Source: Eggerthella sp. CAG:368
GTDB lineage: Bacteria; Actinomycetota; Coriobacteriia; Coriobacteriales; Eggerthellaceae
Length of the DNA: 24,209 nucleotides
Reading direction: 5' to 3'
Assembly (NCBI GenBank): GCA_000434775.1
Contig: FR895490.1
Span: forward strand, 109,070-133,278
Made by a program: the position numbers and the translations under genes. The notes under the pieces are model-generated. The model was not told the DNA's origin. It did not search any database and was given only the letters and a program-made list of their open reading frames with translations. Positions 1 to 7,355 of this stretch are shown one piece after another. How positions within the stretch are numbered: position 1 is the stretch's first letter; every line of letters begins with the position of its first letter.

Positions 1-237
1 GTGAACAAGGCGTTAGCAGATGCCTCGAGAGGGGAAGTGCTGCGTATCATCGCTTCCTTGGAAGAAGCGATGATTGAAGCTTCTGCTGTAATGGATTTTG
101 AGCAGGCAGCCTCTCTTCGTGACCAAATCGTTAAACTTAAGGGTAACCTTGAGGGAAGAAGCGAAGAGGATATCTTGGGTGACCTTAAAAAGACTGCTCG
201 AAAGGGCTCGCAGTTTGGGCGCCGCAAGCGAAAGTAG
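1..237 (+). CDS. uvrB: UvrABC excinuclease subunit B, C-terminal fragment (5' end outside window)
   Basis: This is the last 78 codons of a reading frame that is open to the window edge, so the apparent GTG at base 1 is probably internal. The fragment holds a UVR motif at about residues 12-47 (LEEAMIEASAVMDFEQAASL, then RDQI), the C-terminal helical hairpin by which UvrB contacts UvrC in nucleotide excision repair. The tail after it is basic (GRRKRK), as is common for UvrB. The helicase core lies upstream and cannot be seen. UvrC also carries a UVR motif, but there it is internal, so a motif this close to the stop favours UvrB. No clear terminator follows. Confidence 0.85.
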   Translation: MNKALADASRGEVLRIIASLEEAMIEASAVMDFEQAASLRDQIVKLKGNLEGRSEEDILGDLKKTARKGSQFGRRKRK

Positions 238-330
238 TTTAATCAATCTTGTCATAGGGCATTGAAGTGGTGAGCTTGTATTCTCTTGCCAAAGTGGGGC
301 TTACTTACGTAAATGGGGAAGTTGTTTCGC

Positions 331-336
331 TATAAT
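331..336 (+). promoter_or_regulatory. -10 element TATAAT before the unknown membrane protein
   Basis: A perfect TATAAT lies 24 bases before the ATG at 361. No good -35 hexamer is visible 16-18 bases upstream (CGTAAA is the best placed), so the promoter is weak or activator-dependent if real. Confidence 0.4.
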
Positions 337-360
337 CGATAGCGATATGAAGGGAATACC

Positions 361-921
361 ATGACTGATTTTATGTCTTCTGATACTACTGCCGCCATTG
401 AAGAGGATAGGGAAAAAGAAAATCTTAAACAAACTCAAAAGAGCTCTCAGACAGAAGAAAGTTCATCGAAGATAAGCTTTTTGCATAATTTAACGCCCGA
501 ACAAAAGCATCTTATTATTCGTGCTGCAGAAATAATTTTAGGGGTAATAGCAGTAATTTTGATTATTGTGTGTATCGTTATGTTGCTTTCGGATGGTGCA
601 ACGGTAAAAGCGCGCGTTAATTGCCCTGATTGGAGCGATTCTGCTACTAAAACTGAACTTGCTCTTTACAATCACGATGCAAAAGAATTGCTCCTTGACG
701 ATGATCCTTCAAATGATCCTCAACCTAAGATTGTTTCAAGAATTCAGCCAAATGAAGACAAAGTAATTAATGACATTATTTCTGGGGGTACGTACACTTT
801 AGCTGTCTGCACCACGCCTGTTTTAGAGGACGGTACAACGTTTAAAAAGCCTGAACCTCAAGTTGTTGAATTTGATGGCGAAGATATAAAAGTTGAGTTC
901 AATCTTGAAAAAGAGAAGTAG
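361..921 (+). CDS. Hypothetical single-pass membrane protein with extracytoplasmic domain
   Basis: I do not recognise a family. Residues 1-54 are hydrophilic, rich in Glu, Ser and Lys and low in complexity, with no signal peptide. Residues about 55-77 form one strong hydrophobic segment (IILGVIAVILIIVCIVMLL). The remaining ~110 residues are polar with alternating short hydrophobic stretches, which suggests a beta-rich domain. Two cysteines (in RVNCPDW and AVCTTP) could form a disulfide. The positive charge just before the hydrophobic stretch (KHLIIR) predicts a cytoplasmic N-terminus and an exported C-terminal domain. The start has a TATAAT promoter element upstream and a modest AAGGG ribosome site. 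It stands alone between uvrB and a tRNA unit of opposite strand. A role at the cell surface is only inferred from topology. Confidence 0.75.
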   Translation: MTDFMSSDTTAAIEEDREKENLKQTQKSSQTEESSSKISFLHNLTPEQKHLIIRAAEIILGVIAVILIIVCIVMLLSDGATVKARVNCPDWSDSATKTELALYNHDAKELLLDDDPSNDPQPKIVSRIQPNEDKVINDIISGGTYTLAVCTTPVLEDGTTFKKPEPQVVEFDGEDIKVEFNLEKEK

Positions 922-989
922 CTATCCTTGACGCTTCAGTTTAGGTAAATCATGCAAGTGTGATTCGTGCCTTCATTCTCATTTGCAAC

Positions 990-1016
990 AAAAAAGCCAA
1001 GCAATTGCTTGGCTTT
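990..1016 (-). terminator. Rho-independent terminator of the tRNA unit (minus strand)
   Basis: A perfect 24-base palindrome (AAAGCCAAGC/AATT/GCTTGGCTTT, 993-1016) is followed on the minus strand by a run of U. It lies 8 bases past the tRNA-Glu CCA end. On the plus strand the hairpin is followed by a weaker GATATTTT, so it may also stop transcription of the membrane protein gene. Confidence 0.8.
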
Positions 1017-1023
1017 GATATTT

Positions 1024-1100
1024 TGGTAGCCTCGACCGGATTCGAACCGGCGATCTCCGCCTTGAGAGGGCGGCGTCCTAAACCGCTAGACGACGAGGCC
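1024..1100 (-). tRNA. tRNA-Glu (anticodon CTC)
   Basis: Read on the minus strand, the acceptor GGCCTCG pairs with CGAGGCT (first pair G-U), followed by A73 and an encoded CCA. The D arm contains GTCTAGCGGTTTAGGAC. The anticodon stem CCGCC/GGCGG encloses the loop CTCTCAA, giving anticodon CTC. The T arm is GCCGG-TTCGAAT-CCGGT. It is the second gene of a two-tRNA unit, 8 bases after tRNA-Gln. CTC reads only GAG, so a TTC-anticodon tRNA-Glu must be encoded elsewhere. Confidence 0.95.
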
Positions 1101-1108
1101 ATTCATAT

Positions 1109-1182
1109 TGGCTGGGGTGGAAGGAGTCGAACCCTCACATACGGTACCAGAAACCGCTGTCCTACCATTAGACGACACCCCA
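1109..1182 (-). tRNA. tRNA-Gln (anticodon CTG)
   Basis: Read on the minus strand, the acceptor TGGGGTG pairs fully with CACCCCA, with discriminator G73 and an encoded CCA. The D arm is GTC-TAATGGTAG-GAC. The anticodon stem GCGGT/ACCGT encloses TTCTGGT, giving anticodon CTG. The T arm is GAGGG-TTCGACT-CCTTC. The first base pair T-A is characteristic of tRNA-Gln. It is the promoter-proximal gene of the unit and reads CAG; the CAA-reading partner is not in the window. Confidence 0.95.
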
Positions 1183-1220
1183 ATGCGTTAACCATTGCTA
1201 TGGCTGTGGCGCGAGTTGAT

Positions 1221-1249
1221 ATATTAGTGACTTTTATTACGATAGTCAA
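1221..1249 (-). promoter_or_regulatory. Promoter of the tRNA-Gln/tRNA-Glu unit
   Basis: On the minus strand a -35 TTGACT (1244-1249) is followed after exactly 17 bases by a -10 TAATAT (1221-1226). It lies about 39 bases upstream of the tRNA-Gln 5' end, as expected for a strong sigma-70-type stable RNA promoter. Confidence 0.85.
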
Positions 1250-1337
1250 GCCCTAAGCGGAATTTTATTTTACGAAACGGCATAATTCTATTTTTTCTTA
1301 ATTAAAAATTAAACCGTATTTCCTAAAAAATAAGGCT

Positions 1338-1372
1338 TTGACATGGTCTTTTTTCAAAAGAATATCTACAAT
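1338..1372 (+). promoter_or_regulatory. Possible promoter of the SARP-type regulator gene
   Basis: A perfect -35 TTGACA (1338-1343) sits in a very AT-rich stretch. The -10 is unclear: AATATC lies 17 bases after it, while the better TACAAT (1367-1372) is 23 bases away, too far for a standard promoter. Such spacing would fit activator-dependent or regulated transcription, but this is inference. Confidence 0.4.
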
Positions 1373-1415
1373 TCAGCTATTGCGTTTCGCTCGTAATTAT
1401 TTCCACCAGTAATAC

Positions 1416-1434
1416 CCTCCTCGATAAAGGGAGG
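1416..1434 (+). promoter_or_regulatory. Hairpin that can sequester the Shine-Dalgarno site of the SARP-type gene
   Basis: CCTCC (1416-1420) pairs with GGAGG (1430-1434), extended by a U-G pair, around the loop CGATAAA. The 3' arm is the ribosome binding site AGGGAGG itself, four bases before the ATG. The 5' arm has the same sequence as the 16S anti-Shine-Dalgarno core. The fold predicts reduced initiation unless something opens it. Confidence 0.5.
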
Positions 1435-1438
1435 TTGT

Positions 1439-3397
1439 ATGGACAACTATATAAAAAATGATTTTGCTCAAGGCAAAATCCCGTTTGAACTTTCGAAGCT
1501 TACATTATTTGAGCGTTCAAGATTGCTCGATACTATGAGGCAGAACTCCAAGCTAGTCCGAATTATCGAAGCTCCAGCCTTGTATGGCAAGAGTGTTGTG
1601 GCGTGTCAATATGCTCACTCGATTAATCCTGACAGAAAAGTTTGCTGGATTGATGCTCAGAAGAAGCTTTTTCTCAATTCCTTTACTAAAAGGGAGCTCC
1701 TTCACAAACTTTGTTTGACGTTAGGTAGGGTCGATGTCATTGTGTTTGACGGCCTTGCGGAGCTTGCCTCTCAATCTTTGAGAGTGTTTTCCTTTCTATT
1801 AACCTATCTTCTCAGACAAGACTGCGAAATTATCATTACGTGCAGAGTTAAGCCAGATCTTGAAAAAGAAGGAATTTCGACGTTTTTGCTTACAGCTGCC
1901 GATTTGCTTTTGAGCGAGGAGGAAATCAAGGAGGCGAAAGAACAGGGTTTTCAGTTTAATTCTGGCTATAAAGAATTTGCTTCAATTCCTTTCGTTGCGT
2001 TTCATACTCAAAGAAATATCAGTTCGTTTGCTTCGTATTTAACCGAACGAACGGGGCAGAGCAAACTAGAGCTTTTTGAGTCGTTTCTTCTGTGTTTTAA
2101 GGAAGGAACAAAAGCTGAAATTGCGCCTCTCTTCAAAAAACACTTTATGCAACTGTTTAACGGTATGGAGGAAAAATACCCTCATTGTGGAGTACAGTTT
2201 GATAGTGCTTCTTTTAGAGCGTTGCCTCTTTCTCTTTTTGATCGTTGCCGTCTTATGAGCAACATTGTAGGTGAGCTGGTTTCCGTTTCTACAGTTCTGT
2301 CTTCGGATGCTTTTCTCGAAAAAGTTATTGCCCTTCTTATAAAAAGAGAAGAGTTTTCATACGCTTTACTGCTCGCGAGAGAGCTTCTTTCTAAACAACA
2401 GCAGTTGGTTATCTTTCAAAAATACGGGCGCCTATGTAATCGTTGCGGTCATGCAAAAGAGGTGGTTGAACTCGTTGAGAAAATGGGAGAAAGTCAGCTT
2501 ACACGCGAAATCGATCTGCTCTGTTATGCTCAAGCGCTAGGTGATACGGGAAATGCTGATTATTGTAGTTTGGTTTTAACGCGCATAGGAGATTTGCATT
2601 CTGAAAGAGATACAACAGCTCGGTTGGTTGACACGAGGATTTCTAAAGATTTCTCTATTGATGTTTTAAGTGGTTTTAAAGTTACGCGGTTAGGGGAACC
2701 ATTTCCTCAAGGGGGAACTATTCGACTTAAGGCACGGGTGCTGCTAACGCTGCTTGTTTTGAATCACAAGCGCGAACTTTCGAGGAATTGGTTAGGAAGG
2801 GTCTTGTGGCCAGATTCTTCCGAAGAGAAGTGTCGCCAGAATTTCTATAACCTTTGGAGCTATACCCGAAGACTGTTTGAGCGCGGAAAAGGAAACTGTC
2901 CATATTTTATTTCAACTTCGTATTCCATTAGGCTCAATGAGGAGTATGTTGATTCAGACATTATCAATCTTGAGTCAATATGCGATGATCTTATCAATAA
3001 ACGTATGCCTTCAATGGGCTATGCGGAGTGTCTTGAATGGATAGAAAGAGTATGTTGCAGTTCTCTTTTACCAGGCGCTGATTGTCCTGAAATAACAGCA
3101 CAGAGTAAGGTTTTGCGAAATCGTTTGATCGATGCGCTTGTTACCGCTTCTGAAATGATGTTTAAACAGCAAAATGGACAGCTGGGCATGCGCTTTATTC
3201 AGAAGGCATTTCTTTGCGACAGTACACGAGAAGATACCTGCTATCTCCTCATGAAAATGCTCAAAGCCATGGGTCAATACTCCAAGGCAATTAACGTTTT
3301 TATCCGTCATAAAAATGGCATGATTGATAAGTATGGGGTTGAAAATTCGAAGCGAGTCACGCTTCTCTATGAAGAGATTTTGAAAGAACTGTCATAA
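1439..3397 (+). CDS. STAND-type ATPase/SARP-family transcriptional regulator (wHTH plus BTAD)
   Basis: This is a large regulator of 652 residues. The N-terminal part resembles the MalT-like STAND NTPase module: a Walker A-like loop at 45-52 (APALYGKS), a Walker B-like strand at 100-109 (VIVFDGLAEL) and a following sensor-like strand (EIIITCR). The middle (about 260-395) is helical and TPR-like. Residues about 405-500 form an OmpR-type winged helix with the SARP signature LWPDSSEEKCRQNFYNLWSY. Residues about 505-650 form the bacterial transcriptional activator domain. The order ATPase then DNA-binding domain is the reverse of AfsR-type SARPs. The Walker A has Leu where the family has Gly (usual APAGYGKT), so ATP use is doubtful. 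It is monocistronic, upstream of secA; the target is unknown. A strong AGGGAGG site fixes the ATG. Confidence 0.82.
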   Translation: MDNYIKNDFAQGKIPFELSKLTLFERSRLLDTMRQNSKLVRIIEAPALYGKSVVACQYAHSINPDRKVCWIDAQKKLFLNSFTKRELLHKLCLTLGRVDVIVFDGLAELASQSLRVFSFLLTYLLRQDCEIIITCRVKPDLEKEGISTFLLTAADLLLSEEEIKEAKEQGFQFNSGYKEFASIPFVAFHTQRNISSFASYLTERTGQSKLELFESFLLCFKEGTKAEIAPLFKKHFMQLFNGMEEKYPHCGVQFDSASFRALPLSLFDRCRLMSNIVGELVSVSTVLSSDAFLEKVIALLIKREEFSYALLLARELLSKQQQLVIFQKYGRLCNRCGHAKEVVELVEKMGESQLTREIDLLCYAQALGDTGNADYCSLVLTRIGDLHSERDTTARLVDTRISKDFSIDVLSGFKVTRLGEPFPQGGTIRLKARVLLTLLVLNHKRELSRNWLGRVLWPDSSEEKCRQNFYNLWSYTRRLFERGKGNCPYFISTSYSIRLNEEYVDSDIINLESICDDLINKRMPSMGYAECLEWIERVCCSSLLPGADCPEITAQSKVLRNRLIDALVTASEMMFKQQNGQLGMRFIQKAFLCDSTREDTCYLLMKMLKAMGQYSKAINVFIRHKNGMIDKYGVENSKRVTLLYEEILKELS

Positions 3398-3402
3398 GGG
3401 CA

Positions 3403-3430
3403 TTGCTTTAAGCTCGGCGGCTCTTATAAG
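3403..3430 (+). promoter_or_regulatory. Probable secA promoter
   Basis: A -35 TTGCTT (3403-3408), a 16-base spacer and a -10 TATAAG (3425-3430) lie 48 bases before the secA ATG and just after the stop of the upstream gene. Confidence 0.5.
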
Positions 3431-3477
3431 CATAGAGCTGTGGTAGAGTGATTTCGGTACCTTAGAGAGAGTGAAAA

Positions 3478-6228
3478 ATGGGTCTATTTTCGAAGTTATT
3501 AAGCATGGGCGAAGGAAAGCCTTTAAAGAAATACCAAGCCGTAGTTGAAAAAATTAACAGCATTGAGTCTACGATGCGAGAAAAGTCCGATGAGGAACTT
3601 TCTCAGATGACGGTGTATTTCAGAAAACGCCTTGATGCAGGGGAGAGCTTAGACGATCTTCTTCCCGAGGCGTTTGCAGCGGTGCGAGAAGCAAGTCGCA
3701 GAACAACCGGACTTCGCCATTTCGATGTTCAGCTTATTGGTGGCATGGCTTTGCATGATGGCAAAATTGCCGAGATGAAAACTGGTGAAGGTAAAACGCT
3801 CGTTTCCACCTTGGCGGGTTATTTGAATGCACTTCCAGGTAACAATGTACATATTGTTACTGTCAATGATTATCTGGCGGCGCGCGACAGCGAATGGATG
3901 GGTCAAATCTACCGTTTCTTAGGTATGAACGTTGGTTTGGTTCAAAATGGTATGAGACCAGAAGATAAAATTCCTCAGTACAAGGCTGATGTTACCTACG
4001 GTACTAACTCGGAATTTGGTTTTGATTATCTGCGCGACAACATGGTTTCACGTGCTGATCGTCGAGTCCAGCGGGGACATTCCTTTGCTATTGTGGACGA
4101 GGTTGACTCCATTCTTATTGACGAAGCACGTACTCCTTTAATTATTTCTGGTGCGGGATCTCAAGCAGCTGATATGTATAAGCGCTTTGCTGCAGTTATG
4201 CCTTCCTTGAAAGAGGGCGTTGATTTTGAGATGGATGAAGCTAAAAAGACTATCTATACCACTGAAGTTGGTCTTGAAAAGGTTGAATTCCAGCTTGGCA
4301 TTGAGGATATTTACGGAGACCCAGCAGGTCAGTTGCCTAATCATTTACAGCAAGCATTGAAGGCACAGTTCTTGTTTCATCGCGATGTCGATTATGTTGT
4401 TGTTGATGGCGAAGTAAAAATTGTTGATGAGTTTACTGGCCGCATCATGGAAGGCCGCCGTTATTCTGAAGGTCTTCATCAGGCCTTGGAAGCAAAAGAG
4501 CATGTCTTAGTTCGTCAAGAAAACCAAACGCTGGCAACTATTACCCTTCAGAACTACTTCCGTTTATATGACAAGCTTTCTGGTATGACTGGTACGGCAA
4601 TGACGGAAGATTCTGAGTTTAGACAGATCTACGATTTGCCCGTTATGGCAATTCCACCTAATAAGCCCGTTATTCGTGATGATCGCAACGATCTAATCTA
4701 TCGAACAATCGATGCGAAATTCGGTGCTGTCGCAGATGATATTGTCGAGCGGCACGAGAATGGTCAGCCTTGCTTGGTCGGTACGGTTTCTATTGAGAGT
4801 TCCGAGCGTTTGAGTCGTTTATTAAGTAAGCGTGGTATTTCACATGAGATTTTAAATGCAAAAAATCATGAAAGGGAAGCTTCCATCGTTGCTCAGGCGG
4901 GCCGTAGGGGCGCAGTAACTATCGCAACGAACATGGCAGGTCGTGGTACCGACATTCTTTTGGGTGGTAATCCTGATGTGCTTGCCGAAGAGCTTGCCCT
5001 CGAATTAGTGGATGAAGACGAAGAGCCAACTGAAGATCAGAAAAAGGCAGCGCTAATTCGTGCGAAAGAAATCACTACGCGTGAAGCGAGCGAAGTTCGC
5101 GCGGCGGGTGGTTTGTGTGTTATTGGTACTGAGCGCCATGAGAGTCGTCGTATTGACAATCAGCTTCGTGGTCGTTCTGGACGTCAGGGTGACCCTGGTG
5201 TTACGCAGTTTTATCTTTCTTTGGAAGACGATCTTATGCGCCTGTTTGGTGGAAATAAGATGGATTCCATCGGCAATATGATGAAACGCACTGATCTTCC
5301 TGAAGATATGCCCATTCAGGCTTCTATGGTTTCAAAGGCTATCGAGTCTGCTCAGCGTCAAGTTGAGTCGGTTAACTTTGCAGCTCGTAAAAATGTTTTG
5401 GAATATGACGATGTTATGAACTTGCAGCGTAAAGCAATTTATGACGAACGCAATGCGATTCTTGATGGCAAAGATTTGTCAGAGCGCATACCCGAGATTA
5501 TTTCCGATGCCGTCGAAAGTAATGTTTTGGAGTGGTGCTCCAGAAAAGATGCGAGCGATGATTGGGATATCGATTCTCTGAACAATTGGCTTGCTCAAAT
5601 GACAGGCGATACCGCTCTAACGGTTGACTCCTTCGATCACGAAGATGATGTCGATACCTTAATCGAGCAGATTGCCGAATGCTTACAAGAGCGCTATGAC
5701 GCAAAAGCAGAACAGGTCGGGCCAGTGTTTAAAGACATTCAGTCTCAGGTTATGCTTCGCTTCATTGATACGCGCTGGATGTCTCACTTGCAGGAAATGG
5801 ACTATCTCAAGAGTGGTATTGGTCTGCGTGCCTATGGTCATCGTGATCCTCTGGTTGAATATCGCGAAGAGGCTCATCGTGCGTTTGCCGCTTTGACGGA
5901 GTCGATTTATGAGGACTTTTTGCGTTTCTTACTACGTGCACCGATGGTTGTTCAGGAAATTCCCGAAGAGGAAACGCCGCTCGATGGTAATGTTACCTAT
6001 TCAAATCCTGAAGAAACGCTCAACGAAAGCTCTACGACAAGCCAGCGTGTAAGGACGGCGAGCACTCAGGCTCATGGCGTTCCTGATTCGGCTCCTAAAC
6101 CGACGGAAACTAAAACGAAAACGATCGAAAAAGATAAGAATGATCCGTACGCCAACGTAGGTCGTAACGACCCTTGTCCTTGTGGTTCTGGGAAAAAGTT
6201 TAAGAAGTGCCACGGGGCTAATCGCTAG
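3478..6228 (+). CDS. secA: Preprotein translocase ATPase SecA
   Basis: This is the motor ATPase that drives unfolded preproteins through SecYEG at the inner face of the membrane. It is 916 residues, close to the usual ~900. Visible motifs in order: Walker A MKTGEGKT at 100-107; the TYGTNSEFGFDYLRDN stretch at 173-188; DEVD Walker B at 207-210 followed by SILIDEARTPLIISG; the GTAMTEDSEF motif of the preprotein-binding region; NMAGRGTDI and GRSGRQGD of the second nucleotide-binding fold; and a C-terminal SEC-C zinc-binding tail (RNDPCPCGSGKKFKKCHG) that contacts SecB, lipid or ribosome in other bacteria. The zinc tail marks it as a housekeeping SecA (SecA1 type) rather than an accessory SecA2. 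prfB follows after 12 bases, so the two are probably co-transcribed. Confidence 0.98.
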   Translation: MGLFSKLLSMGEGKPLKKYQAVVEKINSIESTMREKSDEELSQMTVYFRKRLDAGESLDDLLPEAFAAVREASRRTTGLRHFDVQLIGGMALHDGKIAEMKTGEGKTLVSTLAGYLNALPGNNVHIVTVNDYLAARDSEWMGQIYRFLGMNVGLVQNGMRPEDKIPQYKADVTYGTNSEFGFDYLRDNMVSRADRRVQRGHSFAIVDEVDSILIDEARTPLIISGAGSQAADMYKRFAAVMPSLKEGVDFEMDEAKKTIYTTEVGLEKVEFQLGIEDIYGDPAGQLPNHLQQALKAQFLFHRDVDYVVVDGEVKIVDEFTGRIMEGRRYSEGLHQALEAKEHVLVRQENQTLATITLQNYFRLYDKLSGMTGTAMTEDSEFRQIYDLPVMAIPPNKPVIRDDRNDLIYRTIDAKFGAVADDIVERHENGQPCLVGTVSIESSERLSRLLSKRGISHEILNAKNHEREASIVAQAGRRGAVTIATNMAGRGTDILLGGNPDVLAEELALELVDEDEEPTEDQKKAALIRAKEITTREASEVRAAGGLCVIGTERHESRRIDNQLRGRSGRQGDPGVTQFYLSLEDDLMRLFGGNKMDSIGNMMKRTDLPEDMPIQASMVSKAIESAQRQVESVNFAARKNVLEYDDVMNLQRKAIYDERNAILDGKDLSERIPEIISDAVESNVLEWCSRKDASDDWDIDSLNNWLAQMTGDTALTVDSFDHEDDVDTLIEQIAECLQERYDAKAEQVGPVFKDIQSQVMLRFIDTRWMSHLQEMDYLKSGIGLRAYGHRDPLVEYREEAHRAFAALTESIYEDFLRFLLRAPMVVQEIPEEETPLDGNVTYSNPEETLNESSTTSQRVRTASTQAHGVPDSAPKPTETKTKTIEKDKNDPYANVGRNDPCPCGSGKKFKKCHGANR

Positions 6229-6240
6229 GATCGTACGGGA

Positions 6241-7323
6241 ATGATCACACTAGAAGAGGCAAAAAAGCGTCTTGATGACGCGTGTGCATATTTGCATATT
6301 GATGAAAAGCAGGCCTTGCTTGCAAATCTTGATGCGCAAATTGCCCAGCCTGATTTTTGGAACGACACCGATCATGCCCAGTGTGTTTCTAAGCAAGCTT
6401 CCGATATTCGAGATTTGCTTGATCGCTACGAACAGGCAAATCAATTATTGGAAGACGCTTCCACTGCTCATGATTTTATGGAGGAAGATGCTTCGTTTGA
6501 AGCAGATTACGAGCAAGCGCTTACCAGTTTGGAACAGCTGCTTGATGCGTTTGAAATTGAATCGTGGTTTACTGGCCGCTATGACGGTGCCGATGCTATC
6601 GTGTCTATTCATCCTGGTAGCGGTGGACTAGAGGCGCAGGACTGGACCGAGATGCTGTATCGTATGTATTCTCGTTATGTTGATTCTAAGGGTTGGAAAC
6701 TTAAGGTTCTTGATTTAGTCCCCGGTGAAGGTATTGGTCTTGATCACGTCAGTTTCCAAGTTGAAGGCAAAAACGCTTACGGTATGTTACGTAGCGAATC
6801 AGGCGTGCATCGCTTGGTTCGTATTTCTCCTACCGATGAAAAAAAGCGCCGTCATACTACCTTCGCTGCGGTTGAAGTTATTCCTGTTCTGCCTGATGAT
6901 GATATCGATGTTGTAATTGATCCCAATGATGTTCGCATTGATGTGTATCGCTCAAGTGGTCCAGGTGGTCAAAGCGTAAACACTACTGATTCCGCTGTGC
7001 GTCTTACGCACCTTCCAACAGGAATTGTGGTTACGTGCCAAAACGAAAAGTCTCAGCTACAGAATAAAGAAGCAGCGTTTCGTGTTTTGCGCGGCAAGCT
7101 CTATGAAATCGAAGAGCAAAAACGCCAAGAGGAGTTGTCTGAGCTAAAAGGCGAGAAGATGGACAATTCTTTTGGCAGTCAAATTAGAAATTATGTGCTG
7201 TATCCGTATCGACTGATTAAGGATACCCGTAGTAATATCGAAAGCGGAAATGTTGATGCGGCTCTAGATGGTGATATTGAAGAGTTTATTATTGGATATC
7301 ATCGCTGGAAAGCATCGCAATAA
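6241..7323 (+). CDS. prfB: Peptide chain release factor 2 (RF2)
   Basis: RF2 recognises UAA and UGA stop codons and triggers peptide release. At 360 residues it is the usual length. The catalytic GGQ is intact at 242-244 in SSGPGGQSVN. The region expected to hold the codon-reading Ser-Pro-Phe tripeptide reads Ser-Pro-Thr (196-198, in RISPTDEKKRRHTTF). The flanking HTTF and the extended VIPVLPDDDIDVVIDP favour RF2 over RF1. The gene is open in one frame: the E. coli-type CTTTGAC programmed frameshift site near codon 25 is absent (here TATTTGCATATTGAT), so UGA-dependent autoregulation of that kind is not used. The ATG lies 12 bases after the secA stop, with TAGGA overlapping that stop as the likely ribosome site. 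Confidence 0.93.
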   Translation: MITLEEAKKRLDDACAYLHIDEKQALLANLDAQIAQPDFWNDTDHAQCVSKQASDIRDLLDRYEQANQLLEDASTAHDFMEEDASFEADYEQALTSLEQLLDAFEIESWFTGRYDGADAIVSIHPGSGGLEAQDWTEMLYRMYSRYVDSKGWKLKVLDLVPGEGIGLDHVSFQVEGKNAYGMLRSESGVHRLVRISPTDEKKRRHTTFAAVEVIPVLPDDDIDVVIDPNDVRIDVYRSSGPGGQSVNTTDSAVRLTHLPTGIVVTCQNEKSQLQNKEAAFRVLRGKLYEIEEQKRQEELSELKGEKMDNSFGSQIRNYVLYPYRLIKDTRSNIESGNVDAALDGDIEEFIIGYHRWKASQ

Positions 7324-7355
7324 ATCCGAATAAATACTTAGACCGAAAGGAAACA

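Noticed and set aside
250..264. A similar string after uvrB (GTCATAGGGCATTG) and after the SARP gene (GTCATAAGGGCATTG)
   Set aside because: Two short near-copies differing by one base insertion, one overlapping a stop codon; too short to separate from chance.
960..1256. A 98-codon plus-strand frame covering the tRNA pair
   Set aside because: It reads the complement of two well-formed tRNA genes and their promoter; it has no ribosome site.
3068..3310. Antisense frames inside the SARP gene and inside other long genes
   Set aside because: They are shadows of conserved proteins on the other strand, without ribosome sites or recognisable products.
6280..6320. A programmed +1 frameshift site in prfB
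   Set aside because: There is no CTTTGA and the reading frame is continuous from ATG to stop.
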